A program made the translations under genes and the position numbers. Shown one piece after another: positions 1 through 8,093 of a stretch of DNA of 64,000 nt. A model generated the notes under the pieces. The model searched no databases. It was given only the letters and a program-made list of their open reading frames with translations, and was not told where the DNA came from. The stretch covers positions 1 through 64,000 of the forward strand of contig JAEXRH010000006.1 of NCBI GenBank assembly GCA_023438065.1. Direction: 5' to 3'. The DNA comes from Spirochaetota bacterium. Its GTDB lineage: Bacteria > Spirochaetota > Spirochaetia > Treponematales > Treponemataceae. Within the stretch, counting starts at the first letter, position 1; each line of letters begins with the position of its first letter.

Positions 1-118
1 CAAGTTCCTCGACATGACGAAGAAGCTCAACGAGGCGATCCCGGACGTCCTTCTCGCGCGCGGGAACTGGGAAGAGTCCGTCGTCAAGCCCGCTTCCGTG
101 AGGATTGCGGACCGGTAG
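1..118 (+). CDS. C-terminal end of an unidentified protein (5' truncated by window edge)
   Basis: The frame starting at base 2 is open for 38 codons and stops at TAG 116-118. The visible tail contains FLDMTKKLNEAIPDVLL and ends in ASVRIADR. It has the base composition and codon use of the neighbouring genes. It is too short to assign to a family. A strong bidirectional hairpin terminator follows 43 bases downstream, which agrees with this being a real 3' gene end. Confidence 0.6.
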   Translation, partial: KFLDMTKKLNEAIPDVLLARGNWEESVVKPASVRIADR

Positions 119-160
119 ACCCCGTGAGAGAATCGCGCACTGGCGCAAGGTTCGTCAATG

Positions 161-194
161 AAAGGCCCGCGTGAACGATATCACGCGGGCCTTT
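161..194. terminator. Bidirectional hairpin terminator
   Basis: A perfect 14-bp stem (arms 161-174 and 181-194) encloses a 6-base loop. Each stem begins with AAA and ends with TTT, so either strand would read a GC-rich hairpin followed by U residues. It lies between the rightward gene ending at 118 and the leftward TPM gene ending at 241, and probably serves both. Confidence 0.85.
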
Positions 195-240
195 ATTATC
201 GACAATGCGATTGAGTGAAGAGGTGAGCGTTTGCTTCGCG

Positions 241-1056
241 TTACCAGCCGCCCGAGGCGCCGCCTCCGCCGAAACCGCCGCCGCCCCCGGAGAAACCGCC
301 GCCGCCGAATCCTCCTCCCGACCCGCCCGACCAATGGTCGCGTCTTCCGGAGGACAGAAGGCTTCCGAGTAGCAATCCCCACAAAAGGCCGTCAGCGCCT
401 CGCCTGCCTCGACGCCGTCCGCCGAGCGACATGAGAATCACGAACAGCACGAATATCACCGCGCCCACGCCAAGGCCGCCAGAATCGGCGTTATCAGATT
501 CGGGATTGCGGACGTTCTCGGAAACGATTTCCGCGTTGTCCGTCGCGATCCCGACGACGTTCCTCGCGGCCTCGATGATGCCCGCGCCGTATTCGCCCTT
601 TCTGAACGCGGGGGCGATAACCGCCCTGATGATGAGCCCGCATTTCACGTCGGTAAGCGATTCCTCGATTCCGTAGCCGACCTCGATCCTGATCGCGCGG
701 TCTTCCATGGCGACGACGATGAGCGCGCCGTTGTCCTTGTCGGCCTGGCCGAGTTTCCACGCCTCGGCGACCCGCATCGAATACGACTCGATCGCCTCAC
801 CCTCGAGCGAATCGACGGTAAGGATCGCTACCTGCACGCCGGTCTGCTCGCTCACGGCGACGAGATACGACTCGAGGCTCGCCCGCTCGTCATCGGACAT
901 GACGAGCGCGAGATCGTTGACCGGCCCCCTCATCGCGGGAACCTCGAGCGCGAACGCGCGTGACGGGAGAATTGCCAGCGCTACCGCGACGGCGAGCAGG
1001 GCTCGTGAAAGGCGTCCGTATCCGACATGCCGCGTCGGCCTGCGAGTATCGCTCAT
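241..1056 (-). CDS. TPM-domain (YgcG-type) secreted/membrane protein with Gly-rich tail
   Basis: This 271-residue protein has a signal peptide (about residues 1-36, ending AFA), then a TPM/TLP18.3-type domain (about 38-175) with the family segment RIEVGYGIEESLTD. A single membrane span follows near 193-212, then a Gly/Ser/Phe-rich tail of repeated GGGGFSGG-like units. Such proteins are usually anchored outside the cytoplasmic membrane; their biochemical role is unsettled. The start at 1056 overlaps the stop of the upstream TPM gene as ATGA, which decides it over a longer reading from 1146. It is the last gene of a lemA-TPM-TPM operon. The family call is firm; function is unknown. Confidence 0.88.
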   Translation of the reverse strand: MSDTRRPTRHVGYGRLSRALLAVAVALAILPSRAFALEVPAMRGPVNDLALVMSDDERASLESYLVAVSEQTGVQVAILTVDSLEGEAIESYSMRVAEAWKLGQADKDNGALIVVAMEDRAIRIEVGYGIEESLTDVKCGLIIRAVIAPAFRKGEYGAGIIEAARNVVGIATDNAEIVSENVRNPESDNADSGGLGVGAVIFVLFVILMSLGGRRRGRRGADGLLWGLLLGSLLSSGRRDHWSGGSGGGFGGGGFSGGGGGFGGGGASGGW

Positions 1057-1751
1057 TGTCCGGCCTCCAGGAAGACGATGCCGTCCTGTAATTCGTTCGG
1101 GTTGTCGCCGACCGGCGGAAAGTGTCTTGCGAGGAGGGACCCGCATCGCGTGACGGTCTCGACGATCGCTTGCGCGGATCGCCGTTCCTTTATTCCGCGG
1201 GCGAGGCTTCCGGCAATATCATCCCATTCGGATTGGGGTATCAACCGGCTGATCCCGGAATCGGCGACGATCCTGACCTCGCGCTCGAGGAGCGAGATGA
1301 ACACGAGGATACCCGTTCCCTCCCTCGTGGCGTAGACGCCGCTCTCGGCGAAGTGCCGCATCGCGCGCGCGTATACGGCCCGCGACCTTTCGCGCCTCGG
1401 CACGATGATGCGGTCGATAGCGGGGAGGTTCGCGAAGGCGAAGGCGATGCCCGTCGTCGCGAGGAGAACGATACCGTGGAACGCGGTAACGTACCAGTCG
1501 GGATGGTGCCAGAACGCGCGGTCGACTGCGCGCGCGACGGCGGAATGGAAGGGCAGGAGCGCCGCGAAGGCGGCCGCCCCGAGGAGAGCCGAGAAGAAAA
1601 GCTCGCGGAACGAGTAGTCGGAGCTTTCCCGGGTTATCGCGATCGCTATCTCGCCCGAGGTACTGCGCTCCGCGTCGCGGATCGCGTCATCGATCAGGGC
1701 GAGATTCGGATCGGTTAACCCGAGCGCGCGTGCGATTGCTGCGCGGCTCAT
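1053..1751 (-). CDS. TPM-domain membrane protein
   Basis: This 232-residue protein has an N-terminal stretch typical of the group (IDDAIRDAERSTSGEIAIAI), then two hydrophobic segments (about residues 50-68 and 88-108), then the second half of a TPM fold (TGILVFISLLEREVRIVADSG). The TPM domain is therefore split by a membrane hairpin, as in other small partners of LemA operons. It overlaps lemA upstream and the second TPM gene downstream by 4 bases each (ATGA), implying translational coupling. Function is inferred only from company: LemA/TPM sets are linked to envelope stress or assembly, without a defined reaction. Confidence 0.85.
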   Translation of the reverse strand: MSRAAIARALGLTDPNLALIDDAIRDAERSTSGEIAIAITRESSDYSFRELFFSALLGAAAFAALLPFHSAVARAVDRAFWHHPDWYVTAFHGIVLLATTGIAFAFANLPAIDRIIVPRRERSRAVYARAMRHFAESGVYATREGTGILVFISLLEREVRIVADSGISRLIPQSEWDDIAGSLARGIKERRSAQAIVETVTRCGSLLARHFPPVGDNPNELQDGIVFLEAGQ

Positions 1752-2359
1752 TCAAACGATACCTGCGGGGCAGCGTCCGCGCCCTCGGCCGCCTCGAAGT
1801 AAGCCTTCGCGCGGAAGCCGGACATATTGGCGACGAACGACCGGGGAAATTGCCTGATAAAGGTATTGTACGACTTTACGACCTCGTTGTAGCGCTTCCG
1901 CTCGACGGAAATCCGGTTCTCGGTGCCCTCAAGCTGGTCCTGGAGCGCCATGAAGTTCGCGTTCGCCTTCAGTTCGGGATAGTTCTCGGAAACGACGAGA
2001 AGCCTCTGGAGCGCGCCCGAGAGCTCTCCCTGCGCCTGCTGAAACCGCTTGAAGGCCGCGGGATCGTTGAGCACGTCCTCGGAAACCTTCATGACGCCGC
2101 CGGCTTTCGAGCGCGCCTCGGCGATATCGGTAAAGACCTTCGATTCGTGTTTCGCGTAGCCCTTGACCGTCTCGACGAGATTCGGGATGAGATCGAGGCG
2201 GCGCTGATAGACGTTTTCCACCTGGCCCCACTGGCTCATGACCTCTTCGTCCATGGCGACCATGCGGTTATAGTTGCCGCCGAAAAAACGCCAAAGTCCG
2301 AAGCCGATTACGGCGATGACGGCGAGCACGACAAGGATCGTCCGCGTTCCTTTATTCAT
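1748..2359 (-). CDS. lemA: LemA family protein
   Basis: This 203-residue LemA protein has one N-terminal membrane segment (TILVVLAVIAVIGFGLWRFF), then the family's long helical body. That body carries QVENVYQRRLDLIPNLVETV and, near the C terminus, RYNEVVKSYNTFIRQFP. The length and motifs match complete LemA proteins. The start ATG at 2359 is chosen because GGAGG sits 5-6 bases upstream; an in-frame TTG at 2371 overlaps that site and is less likely. It heads the lemA-TPM-TPM operon. LemA is predicted to sit in the cytoplasmic membrane with its helical domain outside. Its molecular function is not established. Confidence 0.93.
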   Translation of the reverse strand: MNKGTRTILVVLAVIAVIGFGLWRFFGGNYNRMVAMDEEVMSQWGQVENVYQRRLDLIPNLVETVKGYAKHESKVFTDIAEARSKAGGVMKVSEDVLNDPAAFKRFQQAQGELSGALQRLLVVSENYPELKANANFMALQDQLEGTENRISVERKRYNEVVKSYNTFIRQFPRSFVANMSGFRAKAYFEAAEGADAAPQVSFE

Positions 2360-2418
2360 ATCTTCCTCCAAATGATCGAGCGTGAAATAACGTTATCGAA
2401 AAGGTACTCCAATAGAAA

Positions 2419-2447
2419 CGCCCCGTCAACAGTTGCGCGACGGGGCG
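2419..2447. other. GC-rich inverted repeat between divergent genes
   Basis: Perfect 9-bp arms (2419-2427 and 2439-2447, core CGCCCCGTC) are separated by 11 bases. There is no T-tract on either side, so it is not an ordinary intrinsic terminator. It lies upstream of both lemA and the QueG-like gene. It could be an operator or a leader hairpin. Confidence 0.4.
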
Positions 2448-2473
2448 GGTAACGGGATTCCCTTCCCGCCTCC

Positions 2474-2502
2474 TTGAAGAGGTTTCATCGCGGCGCTACA
2501 CT
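2474..2502 (+). promoter_or_regulatory. Promoter of the QueG-like gene, likely leaderless
   Basis: TTGAAG (2474-2479) and TACACT (2497-2502) are 17 bases apart. The ATG at 2509 follows the -10 by only 6 bases with no Shine-Dalgarno, so transcription should begin at or next to the start codon. Confidence 0.6.
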
Positions 2503-2508
2503 GCCTTC

Positions 2509-3192
2509 ATGCAGGAACAAAGCCATTCGACCCGGGATATGATAGCCTTCGCGAAAACCCTCGGCGCGGGCGACGCGTCGTTCGCGCGGATACCGGACGG
2601 CCCCGTCGGCATGCCGTACGCGCTTTCCGTCGCCATACCGCTTTCGCCCGCGATTCTCGGCGAGATCTCGGTCGAGGAGGGCCCGACCTATACCTATTTC
2701 AATCACTACAGAAGCGTTAACGCCTTCATCGACCAAACCCTGCTTCGCTGCGGCCTCTGGCTTCAGGAGCGCGGCGCGCGGTATATCACCGTGGCCGCCT
2801 CGCAAAGCAGGCCCGACTCTCCCTTCGAGGCCCGATACTCGCACAAGAAGGCGGCATGCCTCGCCGGGCTCGGCTCGATAGGCCGGAACGGGCTTTTCCT
2901 CCACGACCGGTGGGGACCGCGCGTCAGGCTCGGGACCCTCTTTACCGACTGGTCGGCGTGCGAGTCCCTCGACTTGCACGCGTCGGTCGAGCCCGGGGAG
3001 TTTCACCGCTGCGCCGAATGCGGTCGGTGCGCCCGAGCCTGCCCTTCGGGCGCGATCGGAAACGGCGGATTCGACGCGGCCGCGTGCAGCGCCTGGATGA
3101 AGGCGAAGTACCGGGAAATCGGACGGGGCGCCGTCTGCGGTATCTGCGTCGAGGTGTGTCCCGCCGGGCGTGAACCGGGTTCCTCGCGGTGA
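2509..3192 (+). CDS. QueG-like 4Fe-4S protein (short epoxyqueuosine reductase paralogue)
   Basis: This 227-residue protein has the QueG-type core AACLAGLGSIGRNGLFLHD (about residues 115-133). Two ferredoxin-like clusters follow: CAECGRCARACP and a split second set ending CGICVEVCP, which could bind two [4Fe-4S] clusters. True QueG enzymes, which reduce epoxyqueuosine in tRNA, are usually well over 300 residues with extra C-terminal helical repeats; these are missing here. It may be a paralogue with another reductase role. The ATG at 2509 follows a -10 box directly, suggesting a leaderless message. The gene stands alone, convergent with the phosphogluconolactonase-type gene 5 bases away. The fold call is strong; the substrate is unknown. 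Confidence 0.8.
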   Translation: MQEQSHSTRDMIAFAKTLGAGDASFARIPDGPVGMPYALSVAIPLSPAILGEISVEEGPTYTYFNHYRSVNAFIDQTLLRCGLWLQERGARYITVAASQSRPDSPFEARYSHKKAACLAGLGSIGRNGLFLHDRWGPRVRLGTLFTDWSACESLDLHASVEPGEFHRCAECGRCARACPSGAIGNGGFDAAACSAWMKAKYREIGRGAVCGICVEVCPAGREPGSSR

Positions 3193-3197
3193 TACGC

Positions 3198-3941
3198 TTA
3201 CGCTCTCTTGAGGATACGACGGGGGATCTCGGTTCCCGCGAAGATTTCCGATTCCGCCGGCAGTTTCAGGAGTTGGGCGGGGTTCCGTTCGGGAGGGAGG
3301 CTTTCGGAGAGAAGCTCGAGCGCGGGAAGCGCGTCGAGGCCGGATACCCACGTTCCCGCGTAATCGATCGAGGGAAAGAACGAGGGAGTGACCGTGACGC
3401 GGGGAAAAAACGCCGAGCGATAGCCCGCGACGAAATTCGCCCCGTTGCCTTCCATGAGGCTTGGCGGGCTTTCGGGAAGAATTCCCGCGACGTGCCCGTC
3501 GTCGCCGAGCGCGAGAAGGCAGGCGATGTAGAGCTTTCCCTCGGCGCGCCTCTGAGCCGCGTCACTGAGGAAGGCGTCGTACCGTTTGACCGTACTCTCA
3601 AGATCGGACGGCTCACCTGATCCCTTTCCGACCAGAATCGGCATGGGGTTGCAGATCGAGGTATCAAAGCCCCTGTCCACGAGCTGACGCCAGATAGAGT
3701 CCTCATGACCGCTTTTCCCGAATCGCTCGTCGGTAAGACCGACGGTAAAGAGCATCCTGAGTCTCCTGCGATCGCCTGCCATGTGCCCGGAGACCGCGCG
3801 AAACGCGCCGATCGCCAGGCTTTCGCAATCGCTCCCCGTAACGAGGAGCAATACCGGTTGGTTCCGCGAGATTCTCGCGATGATTCGCGACGAAAGCGCC
3901 GCGACGACGGCTTCCGCGCTCGAGTTTGGCACTATTTTCAT
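3198..3941 (-). CDS. 6-phosphogluconolactonase / glucosamine-6-phosphate isomerase family protein
   Basis: This 247-residue protein carries the hallmark LALGDDGHVAGILPES (about residues 150-165) of 6-phosphogluconolactonase (DevB/Pgl), and a degenerate form of the N-terminal phosphate-binding strand (LLLVTGSDCESL instead of a Gly-rich LSGGSTP). It probably hydrolyses a sugar-phosphate lactone or isomerises an amino-sugar phosphate in the cytoplasm; the altered N-terminal loop leaves the substrate open. The ATG at 3941 follows TATAGT by 7 bases on this strand, with no ribosome-binding site. A longer reading from 4031 would run through the promoter. It is divergent from the MCP-like gene and stands alone. 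Confidence 0.8.
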   Translation of the reverse strand: MKIVPNSSAEAVVAALSSRIIARISRNQPVLLLVTGSDCESLAIGAFRAVSGHMAGDRRRLRMLFTVGLTDERFGKSGHEDSIWRQLVDRGFDTSICNPMPILVGKGSGEPSDLESTVKRYDAFLSDAAQRRAEGKLYIACLLALGDDGHVAGILPESPPSLMEGNGANFVAGYRSAFFPRVTVTPSFFPSIDYAGTWVSGLDALPALELLSESLPPERNPAQLLKLPAESEIFAGTEIPRRILKRA

Positions 3942-3954
3942 AGTATGAACTATA
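3940..3954 (-). promoter_or_regulatory. -10 box and small palindrome at the lactonase-type gene start
   Basis: On the minus strand TATAGT (3954-3949) ends 7 bases before the ATG at 3941. The same bases form a palindrome, with 5-bp arms 3940-3944 and 3949-3953, covering the predicted transcription and translation start. It may be an operator. No convincing -35 was seen. Confidence 0.4.
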
Positions 3955-4061
3955 AGAAAACCCCGCGGGCAATTCACGCGATCGCGAGCGATTTTACGTT
4001 TGCGTTTCCGCGTCGAAAACTCGCTGTACATTAGCCATTGCCTGTATTACTATTTAACGTA

Positions 4062-5804
4062 ATGAATATCATCAAGTTTCAGGACGAGATGCAGAAATGC
4101 AGCGATGACACTGAACGGCTCTACACCAGACTGGGGGCCTGTTTCCCCGCGCTTCTTTCCATCACCGGCTCCGAAGGAACTTCGTCGCTTCCCGCGCTCA
4201 AAGACTTGCTTGCATCCCTTTCGCTCGGGTTCGAGGCTCAGGGGAACGAAGAAGAGGGCTTTTTCACCGAGTATAACGAGCGGAATTCCAACCTTTTCGA
4301 GCGCCTCAACGAGCGAATGACGGCGCTCGACAAGATCAACGAGCGGGTTTCGTCCATCCGAGGCGATTCGGAGGAACTCGAGATCATTTCCCTGAACGCG
4401 ATGGTCATATCGATAAAGTCCGGCGAGAAGGGAAGGGCGTTTTCCTGCATCACCGAGAATCTCAAACGCCTTTCCGCGCGAATGATCGCGCTGTCAAACG
4501 AGCTTCTCGTGGAGGAACGCCGTCTCGTCGAAAGGAATGACGCGCTGAAAAAATCGTTCACCGAGCTCCTCGGCGCGCAGCGCCAGCTTTCCTCCCTGCG
4601 GGGCACGTCCGGCGATTCGACCGATATCGCGTCGGTTCTTCTGGCGGCGGAATCGGGACTCGACTCCATGAGCCGAAGCGCCGAGCGCGTGACGGGACCG
4701 ATTCGCGAGGCGATGGCCGGCATTCAGCTTCAGGACATCATCAGGCAGTCGATCGATCAGGTCATCCTCGCGCTCAAGGATCTTTCGGATCTCGAGGACA
4801 CCTCGTCCGACGAGGAGCGGCTCGACCGCCTGACTTTCGACATGGAGCTTCTCGATCTTTCGCTCAGGATAGGGGCCGACGTGCGGGGAAATATCGCGCG
4901 GTCCATATCGACGTTCTCCGATAACTGGGAACGCGTACACGCGACGCTCGACTCGGTGGAGGAATCGAGAACCGCGTTCGTCTCGAGATACCTGGACAGG
5001 AAATCGCGCTCGTCCTCGATACCGATGCTTTTGGACGAGATGACGTCGGGCTTTTCCGATTATCTTTCGCGCATCGGCGCCTATCAGCGCGGGCAGAAGA
5101 GCATGGTGAGCGAGAGCTCGACGATCGTCTCGGAGATCAAGCACCTTCGGGTCATCTTCGACAACATCAGGCCGATCATCTCGCGGCTCCAGCACGTGCG
5201 GATTACGCAGCAGATCGAGGTCGCGAAGAACGCGGCGCTTCGATCGGTTCAGGATACCGTAAGCCACATGAGCGATCTCATCGTCCAGGCCGACTCGAGC
5301 GTGCAGGAAACCCGAAAGGAACTCGAGACCTTCATCAAGGGCATCGAGGAGTTGATTCGCGGGTTCGCCCATGAGGCGGAGTCCGACAATCTCGCGCTCG
5401 AGCGCATCAAGGCCGAAAAGACGGAATTCTTCCACAAGATGCGCGAGAGCAACGCCGAGCTCGCGACCGCGGTCTCTTCGCTCAGGGTGTATCCCGAGTC
5501 TTTCGAGGCCATGTGCGTCGAGGTCGACGGGCATATCTCCTCGCTCCGCGGGATTCTCGCGTCCTTCGACGCTATCATGGCAGGCCTCGAGGAGGCGGTC
5601 GGGGAATACCGTAATGAACGGGCGGCCATCCTTTCGCGAATGGGTCTCGAGTCATGGACGATCCACAACGGAAGGCTCCGTGACCTCGTGAAGCAGTTCA
5701 CGATAACCTCGCATAAGGAAGCCGCCGGGAAGATCGGCGGGTTCGACGTCGAGGCGGGATCGCTCGACTCGATAGAGTCCGGGGACGTAACGCTGTTTTT
5801 CTGA
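4062..5804 (+). CDS. Soluble methyl-accepting chemotaxis-like coiled-coil protein
   Basis: This 580-residue, mostly helical protein has no membrane segment or signal peptide. Around residues 105-145 it carries an MCP-like signalling tip (EELEIISLNAMVISIKSGEKGRAF differs from the classical E-x-x-N-A-A hairpin but keeps the register). Near 225 is GIQLQDIIRQSIDQV, resembling the LQFQDI(T)RQ motif found in MCP-like and CheZ-related proteins. Long heptad coils fill the remainder, with a second IRITQQIEVAKNAAL-type helix near 395. It could be a cytoplasmic chemotaxis or signalling scaffold. The start ATG at 4062 is preferred over a TTG at 4038; neither has a strong ribosome-binding site. No chemotaxis genes are adjacent. 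Confidence 0.7.
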   Translation: MNIIKFQDEMQKCSDDTERLYTRLGACFPALLSITGSEGTSSLPALKDLLASLSLGFEAQGNEEEGFFTEYNERNSNLFERLNERMTALDKINERVSSIRGDSEELEIISLNAMVISIKSGEKGRAFSCITENLKRLSARMIALSNELLVEERRLVERNDALKKSFTELLGAQRQLSSLRGTSGDSTDIASVLLAAESGLDSMSRSAERVTGPIREAMAGIQLQDIIRQSIDQVILALKDLSDLEDTSSDEERLDRLTFDMELLDLSLRIGADVRGNIARSISTFSDNWERVHATLDSVEESRTAFVSRYLDRKSRSSSIPMLLDEMTSGFSDYLSRIGAYQRGQKSMVSESSTIVSEIKHLRVIFDNIRPIISRLQHVRITQQIEVAKNAALRSVQDTVSHMSDLIVQADSSVQETRKELETFIKGIEELIRGFAHEAESDNLALERIKAEKTEFFHKMRESNAELATAVSSLRVYPESFEAMCVEVDGHISSLRGILASFDAIMAGLEEAVGEYRNERAAILSRMGLESWTIHNGRLRDLVKQFTITSHKEAAGKIGGFDVEAGSLDSIESGDVTLFF

Positions 5805-5863
5805 AGTGCCCCGCGCCCGCGCGTCTGCGATTTCTTGGGCGGCGCGGTAAGGGAGGGCTTCCG

Positions 5864-7060
5864 TCAGCCTCGCTCGATGAGCCTCGCTCCCTCTTCCTTC
5901 GTCAGGGGCCGCGCGATCGAGAGCCCGTATTCGCTCGTCTCGACGACCTTCGGCTTTCCGTCGGGCTTCAATTCCTTGTAGAGCTGGACGATCGGGAATT
6001 TCGGATTCTCCGGGTTGACGTCGACGACCTGGCCGATCTTGTTGTTCGAGAGAAGCACGTACAGCCCGATCGGGTAGAGCGACACCGAGAACAGGAGCGC
6101 GCGGATGATCGTCTCGTCGTACTGCTTCCCCTGATTTTTCATGATGTCGATGATCCCTGAATACGCGTCGCGCGCTTCCTTGTAGGGGCGCGGCGCGGTC
6201 ACCGCCTCGTAGGAGCAGGCGACCGCGATGATCTTCGCGTAAATCGAGATTTTTTCCTTCGTGAGCTTGCGCGGGTATCCGTCGCCGTTCTCGCGCTCGT
6301 GATGCTCGAGCACGCCGAGGCAGATGTTGAGCGGGAAGGAGAATTCGCGGAGTATGTTGTACGAGATGACCGGATGGGTCAGTATCGCGTTCTTCTCGAC
6401 CGGGGTGAGCACCTTGTTGCCCATGTACAGTTGCGGCGGGAGCCTGATCATGCCGATCTCGTGGAGAATGCAGGAGACACCGAGCTCGATGAGCTTGTGA
6501 ATGGGGAACTTGAGCTGGAGCCCGATCACGAGCGCGTATACGGTCGAGCGCATCGAGTGGATGACGAGGTAGTTCTTCTCGCGGTTTTCGTGTGACGGCT
6601 GGATACGCAGCACGAAGCGCTTGTTTTCCTTGATGAACTCGCACAGGTCCTTGACCCTGTTCGATATCTGCGCGAGCTGCAATTCCTTGCGCGTCGCGTA
6701 GCGGGTATAGGTTTCGGCGATGAAATCCTGGAATTCGTAGTACTGGCGCTCGATGAGCGTGAACTGCGCGTCGTCTGAAAGGGTGGTATCGGTTTCCTGC
6801 TGATCGCCGTCCTTTTTCTCCTCGCCTGCGCCGCCGTCCGCGACCGCGGCGCCCTTCATGCTGACGCTTGGCCTGATGACCGAGGTCTCCGAAAGGTGGC
6901 CTTCGGAGTAGACCTTGACGAACTCCCAATCGCGAAGCTCTTTCCTGAGCGCCTCGCCGATCGGCACTCCCGGGGTGAGAAGCAGGTATTTCTTGTCGAG
7001 GTACGCGTCTTCGGTGAAGTAAAAGCCCTCGGGAAGATCGGTAACGTTAAACGTATTCAC
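5864..7060 (-). CDS. HD-GYP domain protein with altered metal ligands
   Basis: In this 398-residue protein the N-terminal part (1-130) is unassigned and low in similarity signals. Residues 160-320 form an HD-GYP domain with HP at 229-230 and HHERENGDGYP at 253-263, typical of cyclic-di-GMP phosphodiesterases. The namesake HD pair reads HE (residues 200-201) in LHEIGMI, and the usual following Lys is Met, so metal binding and activity may be changed. A C-terminal segment (about 325-395) follows. Translation probably starts at GTG 7060, with a purine-rich GGGGATGAG 5 bases upstream. It is divergent from the membrane-protein gene at 7111. Confidence 0.82.
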   Translation of the reverse strand: MNTFNVTDLPEGFYFTEDAYLDKKYLLLTPGVPIGEALRKELRDWEFVKVYSEGHLSETSVIRPSVSMKGAAVADGGAGEEKKDGDQQETDTTLSDDAQFTLIERQYYEFQDFIAETYTRYATRKELQLAQISNRVKDLCEFIKENKRFVLRIQPSHENREKNYLVIHSMRSTVYALVIGLQLKFPIHKLIELGVSCILHEIGMIRLPPQLYMGNKVLTPVEKNAILTHPVISYNILREFSFPLNICLGVLEHHERENGDGYPRKLTKEKISIYAKIIAVACSYEAVTAPRPYKEARDAYSGIIDIMKNQGKQYDETIIRALLFSVSLYPIGLYVLLSNNKIGQVVDVNPENPKFPIVQLYKELKPDGKPKVVETSEYGLSIARPLTKEEGARLIERG

Positions 7061-7084
7061 TTATCTCATCCCCTGTAGTACAAT
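7056..7084 (+). promoter_or_regulatory. Promoter with overlapping inverted repeats
   Basis: TTCACT (7056-7061) and TACAAT (7079-7084) are 17 bases apart. Two overlapping inverted repeats lie over the -10 and leader: GTAGTA (7075-7080)/TACTAC (7087-7092) and CTACTA (7086-7091)/TAGTAG (7095-7100). The second touches the AGGAG ribosome-binding site at 7099-7103. Confidence 0.5.
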
Positions 7085-7110
7085 TCTACTACCATAGTAG
7101 GAGCCTTTTC

Positions 7111-7935
7111 ATGAAATTCAAAGCCCTTTTCGTCATATTTAATATCGTCTTAATCCTGTCATTTCTTACGATTTTTTTTCTTCCGTTTTTTCTTCTCGAT
7201 GCCGCCTTCATGCTCGAGTTCTGGCGAAAAAACTGGTACTTCGCGGCCGTTTTCGCGATCGTTCTCGCGGTCGTAAACGGACTGTTTGCCTCCCAATGGA
7301 AACTGCTGTCGTGCCTCGAGCGGGAAGACTGGCCCGCGCTCGCGCGTCATCTCGAGTCGACCGTCATTACGAAAGGCCGGTACACGAAGCGGTCGGTCAG
7401 GCTCTATTGCGACGCGCTCATACTCCTCAGCGATTTCGAGGGGGTAAAAAAGCTCTCTACGGCCCTTGAGGGGGCGAAACCCGCGCTGTTCGCCTTTTTC
7501 GCCTCCCGGTTCGCCGCCGCGGCGATCCTCTCGGGCGATTTCGATCGGGCATACGCCATAGCCACCGGGGCCCCGGAAGTTCGGGATCCCGATTCAAGCG
7601 AATGGCGCCGGTTTTACGCGGCCTTTTCACGGCATCTCGCGCGGAAGCCCGAGGAGTCGGCTGCCGGTCTCGAATCGCTTGCCCGCGAGGCGAGAAACCC
7701 GCTCGTCGCGGTCCTTGCAGGATACCTCTGCGCGAACTCGCCCAAGCTCACGATCGACAGCCGGGGTGACGCGCGCGAAGCCGCCGCTTCCGAGGCGCGC
7801 CTTCGCGTGTGCGCGGTATTTACCCCTGATCGCTGGAACCGGTATGTGGAGGAATCGAAGGCCGACATGCAGGTCGTCATCCTCGGCAAGCTGATAGCCG
7901 AGGCGACCGCCTGGCTTTTCGCGGGGGAGAACTGA
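7111..7935 (+). CDS. Hypothetical membrane protein with helical cytoplasmic domain
   Basis: This 274-residue protein has two N-terminal transmembrane segments (about residues 4-32 and 41-62). An alanine-rich helical domain follows that resembles short TPR-like hairpins (for example SGDFDRAYAIATGAPEV and FAAFSRHLARKPEESAAGLESL), although I cannot assign a named repeat. AGGAG sits 7 bases before the ATG at 7111. It is divergent from the HD-GYP gene with only 50 bases between them, so they may be co-regulated. Such architecture (membrane hairpin plus TPR-like tail) often serves as a scaffold; no enzyme motif is visible. Confidence 0.65.
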   Translation: MKFKALFVIFNIVLILSFLTIFFLPFFLLDAAFMLEFWRKNWYFAAVFAIVLAVVNGLFASQWKLLSCLEREDWPALARHLESTVITKGRYTKRSVRLYCDALILLSDFEGVKKLSTALEGAKPALFAFFASRFAAAAILSGDFDRAYAIATGAPEVRDPDSSEWRRFYAAFSRHLARKPEESAAGLESLAREARNPLVAVLAGYLCANSPKLTIDSRGDAREAAASEARLRVCAVFTPDRWNRYVEESKADMQVVILGKLIAEATAWLFAGEN

Positions 7936-7964
7936 TCCCCGTCCCGGCCCTGTCCCGTAGGGGC

Positions 7965-7997
7965 AAAAAAAATGGTCGTATCTCTTTCGATACGACC
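7965..7997 (-). terminator. Intrinsic terminator of the lepB-PBP-DUF115 operon
   Basis: Read on the minus strand, a perfect 9-bp stem (arms 7997-7989 and 7982-7974) with a 6-base loop is followed by A then eight T residues (7972-7965). It lies about 100 bases after the DUF115 gene stop at 8094. Confidence 0.85.
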
Positions 7998-8093
7998 CGA
8001 TAGCAAGCCTGAAACGGCGACTGGACGTCACTCTCGTTCGCCGTTATTGAAGCTCAACCACATCTATACTATCGGATCTTCCCCGGGGAATCT

